Source: Levilactobacillus zymae | GTDB taxonomy: Bacteria > Bacillota > Bacilli > Lactobacillales > Lactobacillaceae | Reading direction: 5' to 3' | Assembly (NCBI RefSeq): GCF_032190635.1 | Contig: NZ_JAVLAS010000001.1 | Span: 2,356,001-2,420,000, forward strand | Length of the DNA stretch: 64,000 nt | Shown here: piece by piece, positions 10,362-18,947 of the stretch | Layout of the letters: each line of letters starts with the position of its first letter | Numbering within the stretch: position 1 is the stretch's first letter | Position numbers and translations under genes: made by a program | The notes under the pieces: generated by a model | What the model saw: the letters and a program-made list of their open reading frames with translations, nothing else | What the model was told of the DNA's origin: nothing | Databases searched by the model: none

Positions 10362-10916
10362 TTACTTGAAGATCACATACTTCACGGTATAGGTCTTGTA
10401 ACCCTTTTCGGCCACCGTAAAGGTGAAGTACTTGCCGTATTTCGCTAACTTTTCTGCTTCCTTCTTGCTCAGCTTAATGCTGAACTTACCGCTGCGCTTA
10501 ACGTCAAACTTGGTGACGTATTGACCCTTCCGGTTCCGCAACGTCACCTTAGCGCCCTTGCGTCCCTTCTGGAACAAAACGATGCGGCTATCCTTACGAT
10601 AACGCAAACGACCCCGCATCTTCTTGGCGCTGGTAACCACCTTTGCCGGCTTCTTAGCGGGCTTTTGTGGCTTACTGGATTCGGCCGCAGAACTGGAGCT
10701 AGCCGCACTGCTAGAACTAGAAGCCGCTACCGGAACTGCGTTGTCGCCACCACCATCGAAGCTAAACGACGCATCATACGTGTCGGATGACGCACTGCTG
10801 CTGACGCCACTTGCCGCATCGGCTGAAGCACCGTCCGCATGGGCGGAAGTTGCCGCAACCCCCGCTAGTGACAACGCGGCGACTAAAGCGGCAGCATAAC
10901 CTAAAACCTTTTTCAT
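10362..10916 (-). CDS. Exported Ser-rich protein with C-terminal Ig-like domain
   Basis: A 184-residue paralogue of the 153-residue protein at 5297-5758. It has a signal peptide starting MKKVLGYAAALVAAL, with probable cleavage after ATSAHA. A low-complexity linker rich in Ser, Ala and Asp follows, then a Lys/Pro tract, then the Ig-like module with FQKGRKGAKVTLRN, SGKFSIKLSKKEAEKL and VAEKGYKTYTVKY. The Ser-rich linker is an obvious potential site for glycosylation by the neighbouring membrane glycosyltransferases, but that is inference. Ribosome site GGGGGAG precedes the ATG. Most likely located in the cell wall or medium. Confidence 0.8.
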   Translation of the reverse strand: MKKVLGYAAALVAALSLAGVAATSAHADGASADAASGVSSSASSDTYDASFSFDGGGDNAVPVAASSSSSAASSSSAAESSKPQKPAKKPAKVVTSAKKMRGRLRYRKDSRIVLFQKGRKGAKVTLRNRKGQYVTKFDVKRSGKFSIKLSKKEAEKLAKYGKYFTFTVAEKGYKTYTVKYVIFK

Positions 10917-11214
10917 GAAAACTCCCCCTCAGAGTTTAAGACTATAGTCAGTCGTCCCAGGCATTGGCTATCTACAGTCCATTCTAGGAAGGGGGCTGCC
11001 AGAGTCAAGCATTCGCGTTATCCGCCCCTCATCCGCAATGATGCGACCGGCTAAATGGCGGCTAGTTCCCCGTCAGATCAACGTTTCGGCCAGCCGTGAT
11101 GGGGCCATCACCAATGACGGTGAGCTAATTATATCCCCAATTCTTTCAATGGCTTTCAAACTAGTCCGCTTAGCTGTAACTGGTCACCACGATTCAGGGT
11201 GACCGCTACCGTCA
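10917..11214. other. Intergenic gap without a recognisable gene
   Basis: About 300 bases between two leftward genes. Apart from the promoter-proximal region of the 184-residue gene I see no reading frame with a ribosome site and no strong hairpin here. Confidence 0.6.
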
Positions 11215-11243
11215 TAAAAAAGAGTCGGCACTGGGCCGACTCT
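11215..11243 (-). terminator. Terminator of the small lipoprotein gene
   Basis: A perfect 9-bp stem AGAGTCGGC/GCCGACTCT with a 5-base loop is followed, read leftward, by a run of U. Confidence 0.85.
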
Positions 11244-11266
11244 AGATAACCGCATTTACCCCTAGG

Positions 11267-11641
11267 TTATTTGCAGACTGGATTGGAAACCGTGTAAGTC
11301 TTGTAGCCTTTTTGTGCTACAGAATACTTAAAGGTCGAACATTGACTGAGCTTTTTGGCTTGGGCCTTAGTCAGCTTCAAGTTAAAGTTCCCCGTGGTCT
11401 TCACGTCAAACTTCTTGACGCACTGCTTCTTGCCGTTTAAGACCGTTAACTTGGCGTTCTTGCGACCGTTCTGGAATTCCAGTTGCCGAGCGTTCTTGGT
11501 GTAGTTCGTCCGTAATTTCATTTGCTTAGACGTGGCTAAGGTTTTCACGGATGATTTACTACCCTGGGCACTCGTCGACGCGCACCCGCCTAAAGCTAAC
11601 ACAGCAGCGACACCAGCAACATAACCTAAAATCTTTTTCAT
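11267..11641 (-). CDS. Putative lipoprotein with Ig-like domain
   Basis: A 124-residue member of the same local family. It starts MKKILGYVAGVAAVLALGGC, so the signal peptide ends in a lipobox (LGGC) and the Cys is probably lipidated, anchoring the protein to the outer face of the membrane. The rest is one Ig-like module (FQNGRKNAKLTVLN, TGNFNLKLTKAQAKKL, VAQKGYKTYTV). Unlike its relatives it carries three more cysteines (KKQC, LSQC and the last-but-one residue), which could form a disulfide. Ribosome site AGGGGGAG precedes the ATG. Function unknown. Confidence 0.75.
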   Translation of the reverse strand: MKKILGYVAGVAAVLALGGCASTSAQGSKSSVKTLATSKQMKLRTNYTKNARQLEFQNGRKNAKLTVLNGKKQCVKKFDVKTTGNFNLKLTKAQAKKLSQCSTFKYSVAQKGYKTYTVSNPVCK

Positions 11642-11888
11642 AAAGAACTCCCCCTAGAAATAGATCGGTAGTCACCTCTGGCTATCTGCAACCCAGTTTA
11701 GAGTCCCGGTGATTCAGAGTCAAGACAGCCGTCCGGCTCAGATTTTAAGGTGGTCACTCAGGGGCCCCCGTCACGGTTAAATGCCTTCGTTACGGGCTTT
11801 ATCACCCTAACCAGTTAACACAACCGGTTAGTCATACTCACCGTTCGATCTCTAAAAAAGGACGTGAGTTGGCGTCTTGAATGGGACG

Positions 11889-12065
11889 TTAATCGCTGAT
11901 TCCCCCGTGACTCCAGACGCTAGCGCTAGGCATGGTCGTCAGATCCTTGACGTGCTGACTGTGGTAGATCGGGGTAAGGGTGGTATCCGTACTGGCCACC
12001 GCCACAACGCTGACCAACCCTAAAACCAGCACGACACCCGTCACAATTCCAAAAACTTTTTTCAT
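11889..12065 (-). CDS. 58-residue secreted or membrane peptide
   Basis: A short frame with a clear ribosome site (TAGGAG, 8 bases before ATG at 12065) ending in TAA at 11889. The N-terminus MKKVFGIVTGVVLVLGLV is a hydrophobic signal or anchor segment of the same style as its neighbours (MKK[IV][FL]G). The remaining ~33 residues (from about STDTTLTP to SHGGISD) show no Ig-like module. It may be a stub left when a family member lost its C-terminal domain, or a genuine small exported peptide. It is the last gene of the accessory block before the conserved DUF1129-ychF region. Confidence 0.55.
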   Translation of the reverse strand: MKKVFGIVTGVVLVLGLVSVVAVASTDTTLTPIYHSQHVKDLTTMPSASVWSHGGISD

Positions 12066-12220
12066 GAAAAGAACTCCTAACCAATTAATTTATTGATTTT
12101 CTCTCTGCAAGTTTCATTCTATAAGGCCGTAAACCAGCTGTCAAGGGACCTAAATACGGTGGCCATTGTGCACGGAACGGGCATTCTCACCAGCGGTCCG
12201 AGTGTTGAAAGTCGGTGAAA

Positions 12221-12266
12221 ATCAAAAGCAGGCAGCCCCGCCCTCACGGCGCAAACTGCCTGCTTC
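12221..12266 (-). terminator. Terminator of the DUF1129 gene
   Basis: Arms AAGCAGGCAG and CTGCCTGCTT pair across a 20-base loop; read leftward a U-rich tract follows. It lies about 45 bases past the stop. Confidence 0.7.
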
Positions 12267-12311
12267 ATTAGATGATTAGTTAAACTTGATTGTTGTCGGT
12301 CACAACGACGC

Positions 12312-13049
12312 TTACCCGAAGAACCCACCGCGGATGTTATACCGCCGACGGATCCAGATCATCGCGGCAATCGATAATAAGCCGACGATGATGCTTGGCC
12401 ACGGCATCAACACGGGGTTGATGGCTGGTGGCAAGAGTTGGGCGAAGTAGAAGAGCACCATCCACACCGCGAACCCGACCAGAGTCAAGAGGAACCGAAT
12501 CCAGCCGTTGAACCGGTGCTTGATCTTCGGATCGAACAACCGGGGCATGATTGGCAACAGGAACCCTGCGACCAACGCACTGACTAGAATGGCCGTGATG
12601 CCCACGGGACTACTGGTCTTCATCAACTTCGGTGAGAAGAGGTACATCACCCCGAACAACAGCGTGAAGATCATAAAGAACGTCAGCGCGTTGTAGACCA
12701 TGTTTGGCCAGTAATCGGGGCCGCCGAAGACCTTGCCTTCGGCTTCTCGTTGGGGACCTTCCACCACGTACTTGACGCGACTCGCCACGTCACCGTACAG
12801 GTTCTTAGCGGTCTTCCCACTCTTCTGGCCCTCGACTAACTCGTTGACCATGGCTTGCACGGCCGCCGCCTTCTTGTCGGGCGACAGCTTAGTGCTTTCT
12901 AGGGCCTTGTTGAAGCGGAACATGTAATCGGCATTCCGCTTGGTTAGCCCCAGATTATCAAACGCCGTGCGCTCGTTAGTGGCGACGGTGTTGCGATTCT
13001 GATGCACATCCGCATTCCGCGGTCGTGCGTTTGGCTTGTTTTCACTCAT
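12312..13049 (-). CDS. DUF1129 family membrane protein
   Basis: Start placed at the ATG at 13049, preceded by AGAAGG; this leaves 245 residues. The N-terminal half is soluble and charged (RNADYMFRFNKALESTKLSPDKKAAAVQAMVNEL), and the C-terminal half has four or five hydrophobic segments beginning at NALTFFMIFTLLFGVMYLF. This is the layout of DUF1129, a membrane family of unknown function that in lactobacilli sits next to ychF close to the origin. The gene follows ychF by 13 bases and is probably co-transcribed with it. Its own terminator follows. The biochemical role is not known. Confidence 0.8.
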   Translation of the reverse strand: MSENKPNARPRNADVHQNRNTVATNERTAFDNLGLTKRNADYMFRFNKALESTKLSPDKKAAAVQAMVNELVEGQKSGKTAKNLYGDVASRVKYVVEGPQREAEGKVFGGPDYWPNMVYNALTFFMIFTLLFGVMYLFSPKLMKTSSPVGITAILVSALVAGFLLPIMPRLFDPKIKHRFNGWIRFLLTLVGFAVWMVLFYFAQLLPPAINPVLMPWPSIIVGLLSIAAMIWIRRRYNIRGGFFG

Positions 13050-13062
13050 AGTTGAATCCCTT

Positions 13063-14163
13063 CTAAACGTTGAAGCGGAATTCGACAATGTCGCCGTCCG
13101 TCATCACGTAATCCTTACCTTCGACCCGCAGCTTACCGGCTTCCTTGACGGCCGCTTCGGTCTCGTACTTGTCTAAATCAGCAAACGCCATGACTTCGGC
13201 CCGGATGAACCCGCGTTCGAAGTCGGAGTGAATGATTCCGGCGGCTTGGGGAGCCTTGGTACCGGCCTTATAGGTCCAAGCCCGGGTTTCCTTACCCCCG
13301 GCCGTGAAGAACGTTTCCAGACCTAAGAGGTGGTAGGACGCCCGAATCAACCGGTTCAACCCAGGTTCTTCGACGCCTTCCGCTTCCAGGAAGTCCTTCT
13401 TTTCGTCATCGTCGAGTTCGGCGATTTCTTCTTCGGCTTCGGCGGCCACGGCAATGGCTTCGGCGCCTTCCTTGGCGGCGTAATCCTGAATCGTCTTGAA
13501 GTACTTGGAATTTTCGGGGGCGGCCATGTCGTCTTCGGCGATGTTGGCCACGTACAGAACCGGCTTAGAGGTCAGCAGGAACAGGCCCTTGACGATTTTT
13601 TGTTCGTCTTCGTCAAAGTCTAGCGTCCGGACCGCGCCCCCGTTTTCGAGGACCGGCTTGATCTTCTCGAGCACGGCCAGTTCAGCCTTAGCTTCCTTGT
13701 CGCTCCCCTTAGCGGCCCGTTGAACCTTGGCCAGCCGCTTGTTCACGGCATCTAGATCGGACAAGCCCAGTTCCAAGTTAATGGTTTCGATGTCGTCGAT
13801 CGGGTCAACTTTCCCGGTCACGTGGGTGATGTTGTCGTCGTCAAATGCCCGTACCACGTGGACGATGGCGTCCACCTGCCGGATGTTTTCGAGGAATTGG
13901 TTCCCCAAACCTTCACCCTTGCTGGCACCTTTGACGATCCCGGCGATGTCGGTAAATTCAAACGTCGTGGGTACAACCTTCTTGGCGGGAATCAATTCTT
14001 GAATCCGGTCCAAGCGGGCATCCGGTACTTCAACCATCCCGACGTTGGGATCGATCGTGGCGAACGGGTAGTTGGCCATTTCGGCACCGGCATTAGTAAT
14101 CGCGTTAAATAAGGTTGACTTCCCCACGTTAGGTAAGCCAACGATTCCTGCAGTTAATGACAT
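13063..14163 (-). CDS. ychF: Redox-regulated ATPase/GTPase YchF (Obg family)
   Basis: 366 residues, the normal length. The N-terminal G domain has the P-loop GLPNVGKST, switch region DPNVGMVEVPDARLD and DIAGIVKGASKGEGLGNQFL; the centre holds the coiled-coil insertion (residues ~130-210), and the C-terminus is a TGS domain ending YVMTDGDIVEFRFNV. YchF binds ATP in preference to GTP and associates with ribosomes. It lies 5 bases downstream of the DUF951 gene and upstream of DUF1129, in the conserved order of the lactobacillar origin region. Confidence 0.97.
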   Translation of the reverse strand: MSLTAGIVGLPNVGKSTLFNAITNAGAEMANYPFATIDPNVGMVEVPDARLDRIQELIPAKKVVPTTFEFTDIAGIVKGASKGEGLGNQFLENIRQVDAIVHVVRAFDDDNITHVTGKVDPIDDIETINLELGLSDLDAVNKRLAKVQRAAKGSDKEAKAELAVLEKIKPVLENGGAVRTLDFDEDEQKIVKGLFLLTSKPVLYVANIAEDDMAAPENSKYFKTIQDYAAKEGAEAIAVAAEAEEEIAELDDDEKKDFLEAEGVEEPGLNRLIRASYHLLGLETFFTAGGKETRAWTYKAGTKAPQAAGIIHSDFERGFIRAEVMAFADLDKYETEAAVKEAGKLRVEGKDYVMTDGDIVEFRFNV

Positions 14164-14168
14164 TACGC

Positions 14169-14378
14169 TTATTCACTCTTTTCTGAATTTTCGGCATCGG
14201 CCTTGCGAACCAATACCTTCTTTAGTTTCTTCTCGAACTCACGCCGTGACAACATCACCACGTGGCCGCAGTTGGTACACTTGATCTTAATATCCGCGCC
14301 CATCCGGGTAATCTCCCAGCGGTTGGCACCGCATGGGTGGGGCTTCTTCATTTCAACCACATCGCCTAAGTCGTACAT
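14169..14378 (-). CDS. DUF951 small zinc-ribbon-like protein
   Basis: A 69-residue protein, MYDLGDVVEMKKPHPCGANRWEI at the start (quoted in part: PHPCGANRW) and IKCTNCGHVVMLSRREFEKKLKKV in the centre (CTNCGHVVMLSR). The Cys residues at PC and CTNC form a plausible zinc-binding set. DUF951 proteins are nearly always found between parB and ychF in Firmicutes, as here; binding to nucleic acid is suspected but not established. The gene lies 12 bases after parB and 5 before ychF, so it belongs to the same leftward operon. Confidence 0.9.
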   Translation of the reverse strand: MYDLGDVVEMKKPHPCGANRWEITRMGADIKIKCTNCGHVVMLSRREFEKKLKKVLVRKADAENSEKSE

Positions 14379-14390
14379 CGTATCCCTCCG

Positions 14391-15275
14391 TTAGTTCGAT
14401 TGAATGTTCAGCAACGTCAAAATGCGGTTCAGATCATCGTTGGAGAGATATTCGATTTCGATATGTCCCGCGTGATCCTGATGATTATTCTCGTTGATCG
14501 ACACCTGCGTGCCAAAGTGTTCCTGAAGTTGGTTCTCCGTGGAGCGCAAGAACGGTGACTTCTTCTTAGCGGGTTTCTTCGCCGCCTTCTTGGCCGCCCC
14601 GTTGAGCTTGCTGACCTCGGACTCCAAGGCCCGCACGGTCATCCCCTCGGAAACGGCCCGCTTAGCCAGCATCACCAACTTGCTCTTGTCCTTTAAGGAT
14701 AGCAACGTTCGGGCCTGGCCCATCGACAACTGGTTGTGTTGCAGCATGTCCTTGACGGCCTTGGGTAACCCCAATAGCCGCAAGTAGTTGGCAATGTAAG
14801 GCCGACTCTTGCCCAGCCGTTCGGAGACCTGGGCCTGCGTCAAGGTGAGCTTGGTCATCAGGGTATCGTAGGCTTCGGCCTCTTCTAACGGCGTCAGGTC
14901 TTCACGTTGCAGGTTTTCCAGCACCGCGATTTCCATCATTTGTTCTTCGGTCACGTCGCGGATGATGCCGGGAATCGTAACCTTGCCCGCCATCTTGGAG
15001 GCTCTAAACCGGCGTTCGCCCGCCAGAATCTCGTAACGGTTAGCCCGCTTGTCCGGTTGCCGGACGATGATCGGTTGGAAGACCCCGGTCTTTTCGATGG
15101 AAGCCGCTAAATCGGCCAAGCCCTTTTGGTCGAACTTTTGCCGGGGTTGGTACGGGTTGGGCACGATGTCCGCCAGCGTCAAATCGACCACGGTCTCTTC
15201 GCCGGTGTCGACGCCATTTTCAGCGAACAGCGCGTCAATCCCGCGCCCTAAACTTTTCTCTTTCTTACTTGCCAT
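14391..15275 (-). CDS. parB: Chromosome-partitioning protein ParB/Spo0J
   Basis: 294 residues. The N-terminal ParB/Srx CTPase domain has the NPYQPR motif and LAGERRFRASKMAG; the central HTH has LTQAQVSERLGKSRPYIANYLRLL, with LSMGQARTLLSL after it; the C-terminal dimerisation part follows a Lys/Ala-rich linker (AAKKAAKKPAKKK). ParB loads on parS sites near the origin, slides as a CTP-dependent clamp and, with Soj, segregates the origins. Its start overlaps the end of soj by 11 bases. This is the second ParB-family protein of the block; the other (16047-16883) is Noc. Confidence 0.95.
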   Translation of the reverse strand: MASKKEKSLGRGIDALFAENGVDTGEETVVDLTLADIVPNPYQPRQKFDQKGLADLAASIEKTGVFQPIIVRQPDKRANRYEILAGERRFRASKMAGKVTIPGIIRDVTEEQMMEIAVLENLQREDLTPLEEAEAYDTLMTKLTLTQAQVSERLGKSRPYIANYLRLLGLPKAVKDMLQHNQLSMGQARTLLSLKDKSKLVMLAKRAVSEGMTVRALESEVSKLNGAAKKAAKKPAKKKSPFLRSTENQLQEHFGTQVSINENNHQDHAGHIEIEYLSNDDLNRILTLLNIQSN

Positions 15276-16032
15276 GGGCAGCTAGCACTTCCTTTGCGAG
15301 TTCAGTGTACACCTCTGCACCTTTAGATTTCGGTGCGTAATCAATAATCGGCATCCCGTGACTCGGGGCCTCGGCCAGTTGCACGTTCCGGGGAATAATC
15401 GTGTCGTAGACCTTGTTTTGGAAATACTTTTTCACTTCGGCGTTGACCTGCTTGCCCAGGTTGGTCCGGGCATCGTATAAGGTCAACAGAACCCCTTCAA
15501 TCTTCAGGTTACGGTTGAAGTGCTTTTGGACCAGCTTGACCGTGTTTAATAACTGGGTCAGCCCCTCCAACGCGTAGTATTCACTTTGAACCGGAATCAG
15601 GATCGAGTCGGCCGCGGTAAATGCATTGATGGTCAATAACCCCAGCGAAGGCGGGCAATCGATCAGAATGTAATCGTAATCGTCGCGCACTTCGTCGAGG
15701 GCGGCCTTCAGCCGGGTTTCTCTGGCCATCATCGGGGTCAACTCGATCTCGGCGCCGGAAAGCTGAATGGTGGCCGGAACGATGTCTAACCCGGGATGCT
15801 GGGTCGGTAAAATCGTGTCACGAATTGGAATCTCATCAACTAAAACGTTGTAGATTTCTCGTTGGATCGACGCCTTTTGAATACCAACCCCGCTGGTGGC
15901 GTTCCCCTGCGCATCCGTATCGACCAACAGGACCTTTTTCCCGTTCGTGGCCAAAGCGGCGCCTAGGTTCACCCCGGTGGTCGTCTTACCGACGCCCCCC
16001 TTTTGGTTGGCTAATGCGATGATATAGCCCAT
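15265..16032 (-). CDS. soj: Chromosome-partitioning ATPase ParA/Soj
   Basis: About 255 residues, starting at the ATG at 16032, which has GAGGTGG 8 bases upstream; a GTG 12 bases earlier would overlap that ribosome site. It has the deviant Walker A motif KGGVGKTT, the DTDAQGNATSG switch and DCPPSLGLLTINA. Soj is a Walker-type ATPase that binds DNA non-specifically as an ATP dimer, is driven by ParB, and in Bacillus also controls DnaA. It is followed by parB with overlapping frames and preceded by noc. Confidence 0.95.
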   Translation of the reverse strand: MGYIIALANQKGGVGKTTTGVNLGAALATNGKKVLLVDTDAQGNATSGVGIQKASIQREIYNVLVDEIPIRDTILPTQHPGLDIVPATIQLSGAEIELTPMMARETRLKAALDEVRDDYDYILIDCPPSLGLLTINAFTAADSILIPVQSEYYALEGLTQLLNTVKLVQKHFNRNLKIEGVLLTLYDARTNLGKQVNAEVKKYFQNKVYDTIIPRNVQLAEAPSHGMPIIDYAPKSKGAEVYTELAKEVLAAHGK

Positions 16033-16046
16033 ACTTCGTTCCACCT

Positions 16047-16883
16047 CTAGCTTTCTTTTGGAATGTCAATGATAATGCGGTAATGGTCCGCCGTTTCTTC
16101 TTCTTTGGTGGTCAACGGTAGTCCCGCGTCGGTCACCATCTTCACCGACTGGCGAATGGTGTTGACCGCCACGCGAGTATCGCCGTTAACGCCTTGCTTA
16201 GTCACCCTCCGGCGTCGCTTCGTCTTTTGCGGTGCCAGCTTCGCGATCAGCGCTTCGGTTTCCTTAACCGTTAACTGCCGGTCAACGATTTGGTGTAAGA
16301 CGGTCACCTGTTGTTCGGGGGCCACGGCCAATAAGGCGCGACCATGCCGTTCGGTGATTTGGCGGTTCAAGATGGCTTGCCGGACGGGAGCACTGAGCTT
16401 CAGCAGTCGCAGCTTGTTGGCCACGAAACCCTGGCTTTTGCCGATGCCTTGCGCCAACTGGACCTGCGTCAACTGGTTTAACGTCATCAGTTGTTGGTAG
16501 GCCGTGGCCTCTTCGATGGCGGTGAGTTCCTCTCGTTGGAGGTTTTCGATCAACGCCATCGAGGCGGTCTCGTCATCACTGAGGTCTTCGATAATCGCCG
16601 GCACTTCGGTCCACTTGAGCTTAGAAACGGCTCTAAACCGCCGTTCGCCGGCAATGATCTCGTAATGGTCCGGTTCGTATTGGCGTAAGACGATGGGTTG
16701 GAGTAACCCGTGGTCTTGAATCGTCTGGGCCAGCTCCCCGATGGCCGTCGCGTCGAAGCGTTGCCGGGGCTGGAACCGGTTGGCGACGATTTGTGCGACC
16801 GGAATCATCACCACGCTTTGTTTCACGGGATGACTGGGCCGGGCGGCCTTCTCCCGGTTATTTCCAAATAATGAAAATGGCAA
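16047..16883 (-). CDS. noc: Nucleoid occlusion protein Noc (ParB family)
   Basis: 278 residues with a ParB-like N-terminal domain (NRFQPRQRFD, IAGERRFRAVSKL) and an HTH with QLAQGIGKSQGFVANKLRLLKL, the typical Noc wording. It lies directly between rsmG and soj, the standard place of noc in Firmicutes. Noc binds its own sites over the chromosome and, through an amphipathic N-terminus (here MPFSLFGNNREKAAR), to the membrane, and prevents division over unsegregated DNA. The N-terminal PFSLFG segment fits such a helix. Spacing to the neighbours is about 20 bases or less, so it is in the same operon. Confidence 0.93.
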   Translation of the reverse strand: MPFSLFGNNREKAARPSHPVKQSVVMIPVAQIVANRFQPRQRFDATAIGELAQTIQDHGLLQPIVLRQYEPDHYEIIAGERRFRAVSKLKWTEVPAIIEDLSDDETASMALIENLQREELTAIEEATAYQQLMTLNQLTQVQLAQGIGKSQGFVANKLRLLKLSAPVRQAILNRQITERHGRALLAVAPEQQVTVLHQIVDRQLTVKETEALIAKLAPQKTKRRRRVTKQGVNGDTRVAVNTIRQSVKMVTDAGLPLTTKEEETADHYRIIIDIPKES

Positions 16884-16903
16884 AATGGTTTACCTCCATT
16901 CCA

Positions 16904-17632
16904 TTAATCTTCTAACGGTTCTCGGTTAGGCGTCCCGGCCTTCCGAGGATACCGCTTCGGCGTGTGTTTCACCTTATCGATCACCACGATGTGCCGGGGA
17001 TCCTGTGATTCCGGCAACTTAAATTCGTGGTCGGCGGCCAATTGCCCCCCTAAGGTGGTGATGGCCTTGTGACTAACCGCCAATTCGTCGGCGGTCTTGG
17101 CGGCCTTTAAGGCCACAAACTGCCCACCGACCTTGGTCAGCGGTAAGCAGAGTTCGCTGAGCACGGACATCCGGGCCACCGCCCGGGCCGTGACCAGATC
17201 GAAGGCTTCGCGGTTGGCCGCGCGCTTGCCACCAAATTCCTCAGCTCGCGCATGGTGAAACGCCACCCCGGTCAGGTTGAGCTTCGCAGCGAGCTCGTTT
17301 AAAAACGTGATCCGCTTATTCAACGAGTCCACGATGGTCACCTGCAACTGCGGGAAGACGATCTTTAACGGCAAAGACGGAAAGCCCGCCCCGGCCCCCA
17401 CGTCGCAAAGCGTCAGGGGCTGGTCACGTAAGGCTGGCAGATAAAAGGCCGGCGTCAGTGAGTCGTAAAAGTGCTTCAAGTAGACGTCCGGCTCCGCCGT
17501 AATCGTGGTCAGATTCACGTGTTCGTTAGTCGCCACTAAAAATTGATAGTACGTCGCAAACTGCTGCTCCTGTACGGGGGTTAATTCGATCCCCTGAGTA
17601 GCCAGTGCGGCCCGAAATTCTTCTGGATTCAT
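16904..17632 (-). CDS. rsmG: 16S rRNA (guanine-527-N7)-methyltransferase
   Basis: 242 residues. SAM-binding motif [15 protein letters not shown], then [14 protein letters not shown] and a [19 protein letters not shown] segment typical of GidB/RsmG. It methylates G527 of 16S rRNA on the small subunit. The start ATG has GGGAG at good distance. It is the first gene of the leftward rsmG-noc-soj-parB run. Confidence 0.96.
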   Translation of the reverse strand: MNPEEFRAALATQGIELTPVQEQQFATYYQFLVATNEHVNLTTITAEPDVYLKHFYDSLTPAFYLPALRDQPLTLCDVGAGAGFPSLPLKIVFPQLQVTIVDSLNKRITFLNELAAKLNLTGVAFHHARAEEFGGKRAANREAFDLVTARAVARMSVLSELCLPLTKVGGQFVALKAAKTADELAVSHKAITTLGGQLAADHEFKLPESQDPRHIVVIDKVKHTPKRYPRKAGTPNREPLED

Positions 17633-17655
17633 GTTTAATCTCCCAGTCCACTTCT

Positions 17656-17673
17656 GTGAAACAATTGTTTCAC
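17656..17673. promoter_or_regulatory. 18-bp perfect palindrome resembling inverted parS half-sites
   Basis: GTGAAACAATTGTTTCAC lies 24 bases upstream of the rsmG start. It contains both halves of a parS-like sequence (GTGAAACA and TGTTTCAC), but in inverted order relative to the canonical parS palindrome TGTTTCACGTGAAACA. It may be an operator of the partition operon or a degenerate ParB/Noc-related site. Confidence 0.4.
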
Positions 17674-17780
17674 GTTTGCTTATACTTTACCTTACTTATG
17701 AGGGAAACGCAACCGCATCCCCCACCACATCGTTTCCTATTATACCGAAAACTGGGGTCACATGAAACGGCTACCGCCAG

Positions 17781-17826
17781 AAAAAATCAGGGAAACGAGT
17801 GGCCGTAGTGCCCCCGTTCCCCTGAT
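17781..17826 (-). terminator. Terminator of the phosphoesterase gene
   Basis: Read leftward, ATCAGGG-AACG and CGTTTCCCTGAT pair around a loop with further pairing and are followed by a U run. It lies ~30 bases after the stop at 17858. Confidence 0.75.
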
Positions 17827-17857
17827 CAATAATTGTGATATTTCCCCGGTTATGTGC

Positions 17858-18721
17858 CTACCGTGATTCCCCGACTCGTCGCGGCCGCAATAACCGCGGG
17901 CGATGCTTAGTAAAGCCGGTATTGCCCACCGGGATCACCGCTTGCACCTGCGGATCGAACCGCAATGGTCGCACCGTCACGCTGGCGATCCCCCGTTCGA
18001 TGGTAATGACGTTGTAGCTGACTGCCGCGTGAACCGCGTGCCGGTGCGGGTCCCGACAGTCGATATAGGTTGACGCCGCGCCGGCCACGGTCACCGGTAA
18101 CGTGTTGTCCACCAAGTAATTCGCCGCAAAGTGGAGGTGCCCGGCAAAGATCCCCCCGATGTTATGGCCGTGTAAAATCGCCAACAACTCCCGGTTATTC
18201 TGTAATAACGTATAGCGCATCTCCCGGAGCGCGGGCGCATCCAACGGGTGGTGAAGAAAGATAAAGGCCCGGCGGCGGGGCGCCAAGTGTAAGCTCTTGT
18301 TCAACCAATCTAGTTGATCGCGTCCCAGCCAGCCGGCCGAGCGCCGGGTCTCCCACTTCGAATCCAAAAAATAAAAATCCATGTTCTGGTGGTTCTGCTT
18401 ATACGCATAATACGGGCGGGTCGCTTGGCCCAGATAGCCCGCATTAAAGGCGTCACGATTATCCAGGTCACCTAAGATGACCTGGATGGGGGCGCCCAAG
18501 CGCTGACCTTGTTGTGTTAAATATGTCCGTAACCACCGATAGTCCGCCGGGCTCCCCCGCTGAATCAGATCGCCACTAAGGACAATCAAGTCGGGCGAGA
18601 CCGGGTCACGTGCCAGGTCATCGAACACCAGTTGCAGGTTGGCAACTGCCGTGATCCCCGTCGTCGGCAGTGGTGGTGTGAGTTGCACGTCGGACACGTG
18701 AATCACTGTGTATTTGTTCAT
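17858..18721 (-). CDS. Calcineurin-like metallophosphoesterase (CpdA/Icc-like)
   Basis: 287 residues with the metallophosphoesterase motifs in order: HVSDVQL (variant of DxH: here D-V-Q), VLSGDLIQRG (GDxxxxG), LGDLDNRDAF (variant of GNHD, Asn and His replaced), FLHHPLDAP and GHNIGGIFAGHLHFAAN (GHxH). The canonical DxH at the start reads DVQ and the GNHD block reads GDLDN, so two metal ligands differ from cAMP phosphodiesterase consensus. It may be a divergent or partly altered enzyme. Monocistronic, with its own terminator. Confidence 0.75.
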   Translation of the reverse strand: MNKYTVIHVSDVQLTPPLPTTGITAVANLQLVFDDLARDPVSPDLIVLSGDLIQRGSPADYRWLRTYLTQQGQRLGAPIQVILGDLDNRDAFNAGYLGQATRPYYAYKQNHQNMDFYFLDSKWETRRSAGWLGRDQLDWLNKSLHLAPRRRAFIFLHHPLDAPALREMRYTLLQNNRELLAILHGHNIGGIFAGHLHFAANYLVDNTLPVTVAGAASTYIDCRDPHRHAVHAAVSYNVITIERGIASVTVRPLRFDPQVQAVIPVGNTGFTKHRPRLLRPRRVGESR

Positions 18722-18888
18722 CCCCGTTGCCCCTATCGCACTGAAAATTATGACCGCTCGCCTCCGAACAAGCGGCCACCCCTCATCATGTGAGTCTAAG
18801 TCTAGGATAACGACTTAATGTAAATTATTGGTATGGTCTATGTCAACATCATGTAAAGTTTCCGCAAACAACCCGTGAACGCCGAATT

Positions 18889-18934
18889 AAAAAAATCATG
18901 CTCACCCCGCTCTCCTGGCGACATGAACATGATT
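18889..18934 (-). terminator. Terminator after the 33-residue peptide gene
   Basis: Arms AATCATG and CATGATT pair around a GC-rich loop and, read leftward, a run of seven U follows. It ends 14 bases past the peptide's stop codon. Confidence 0.65.
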
Positions 18935-18947
18935 CTAACGACAAAGA

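Noticed and set aside
16819..16834. parS site inside noc
   Set aside because: TGTTTCACGGGATGAC matches only the first half of the canonical TGTTTCACGTGAAACA; I count 11 of 16 bases, too weak to call.
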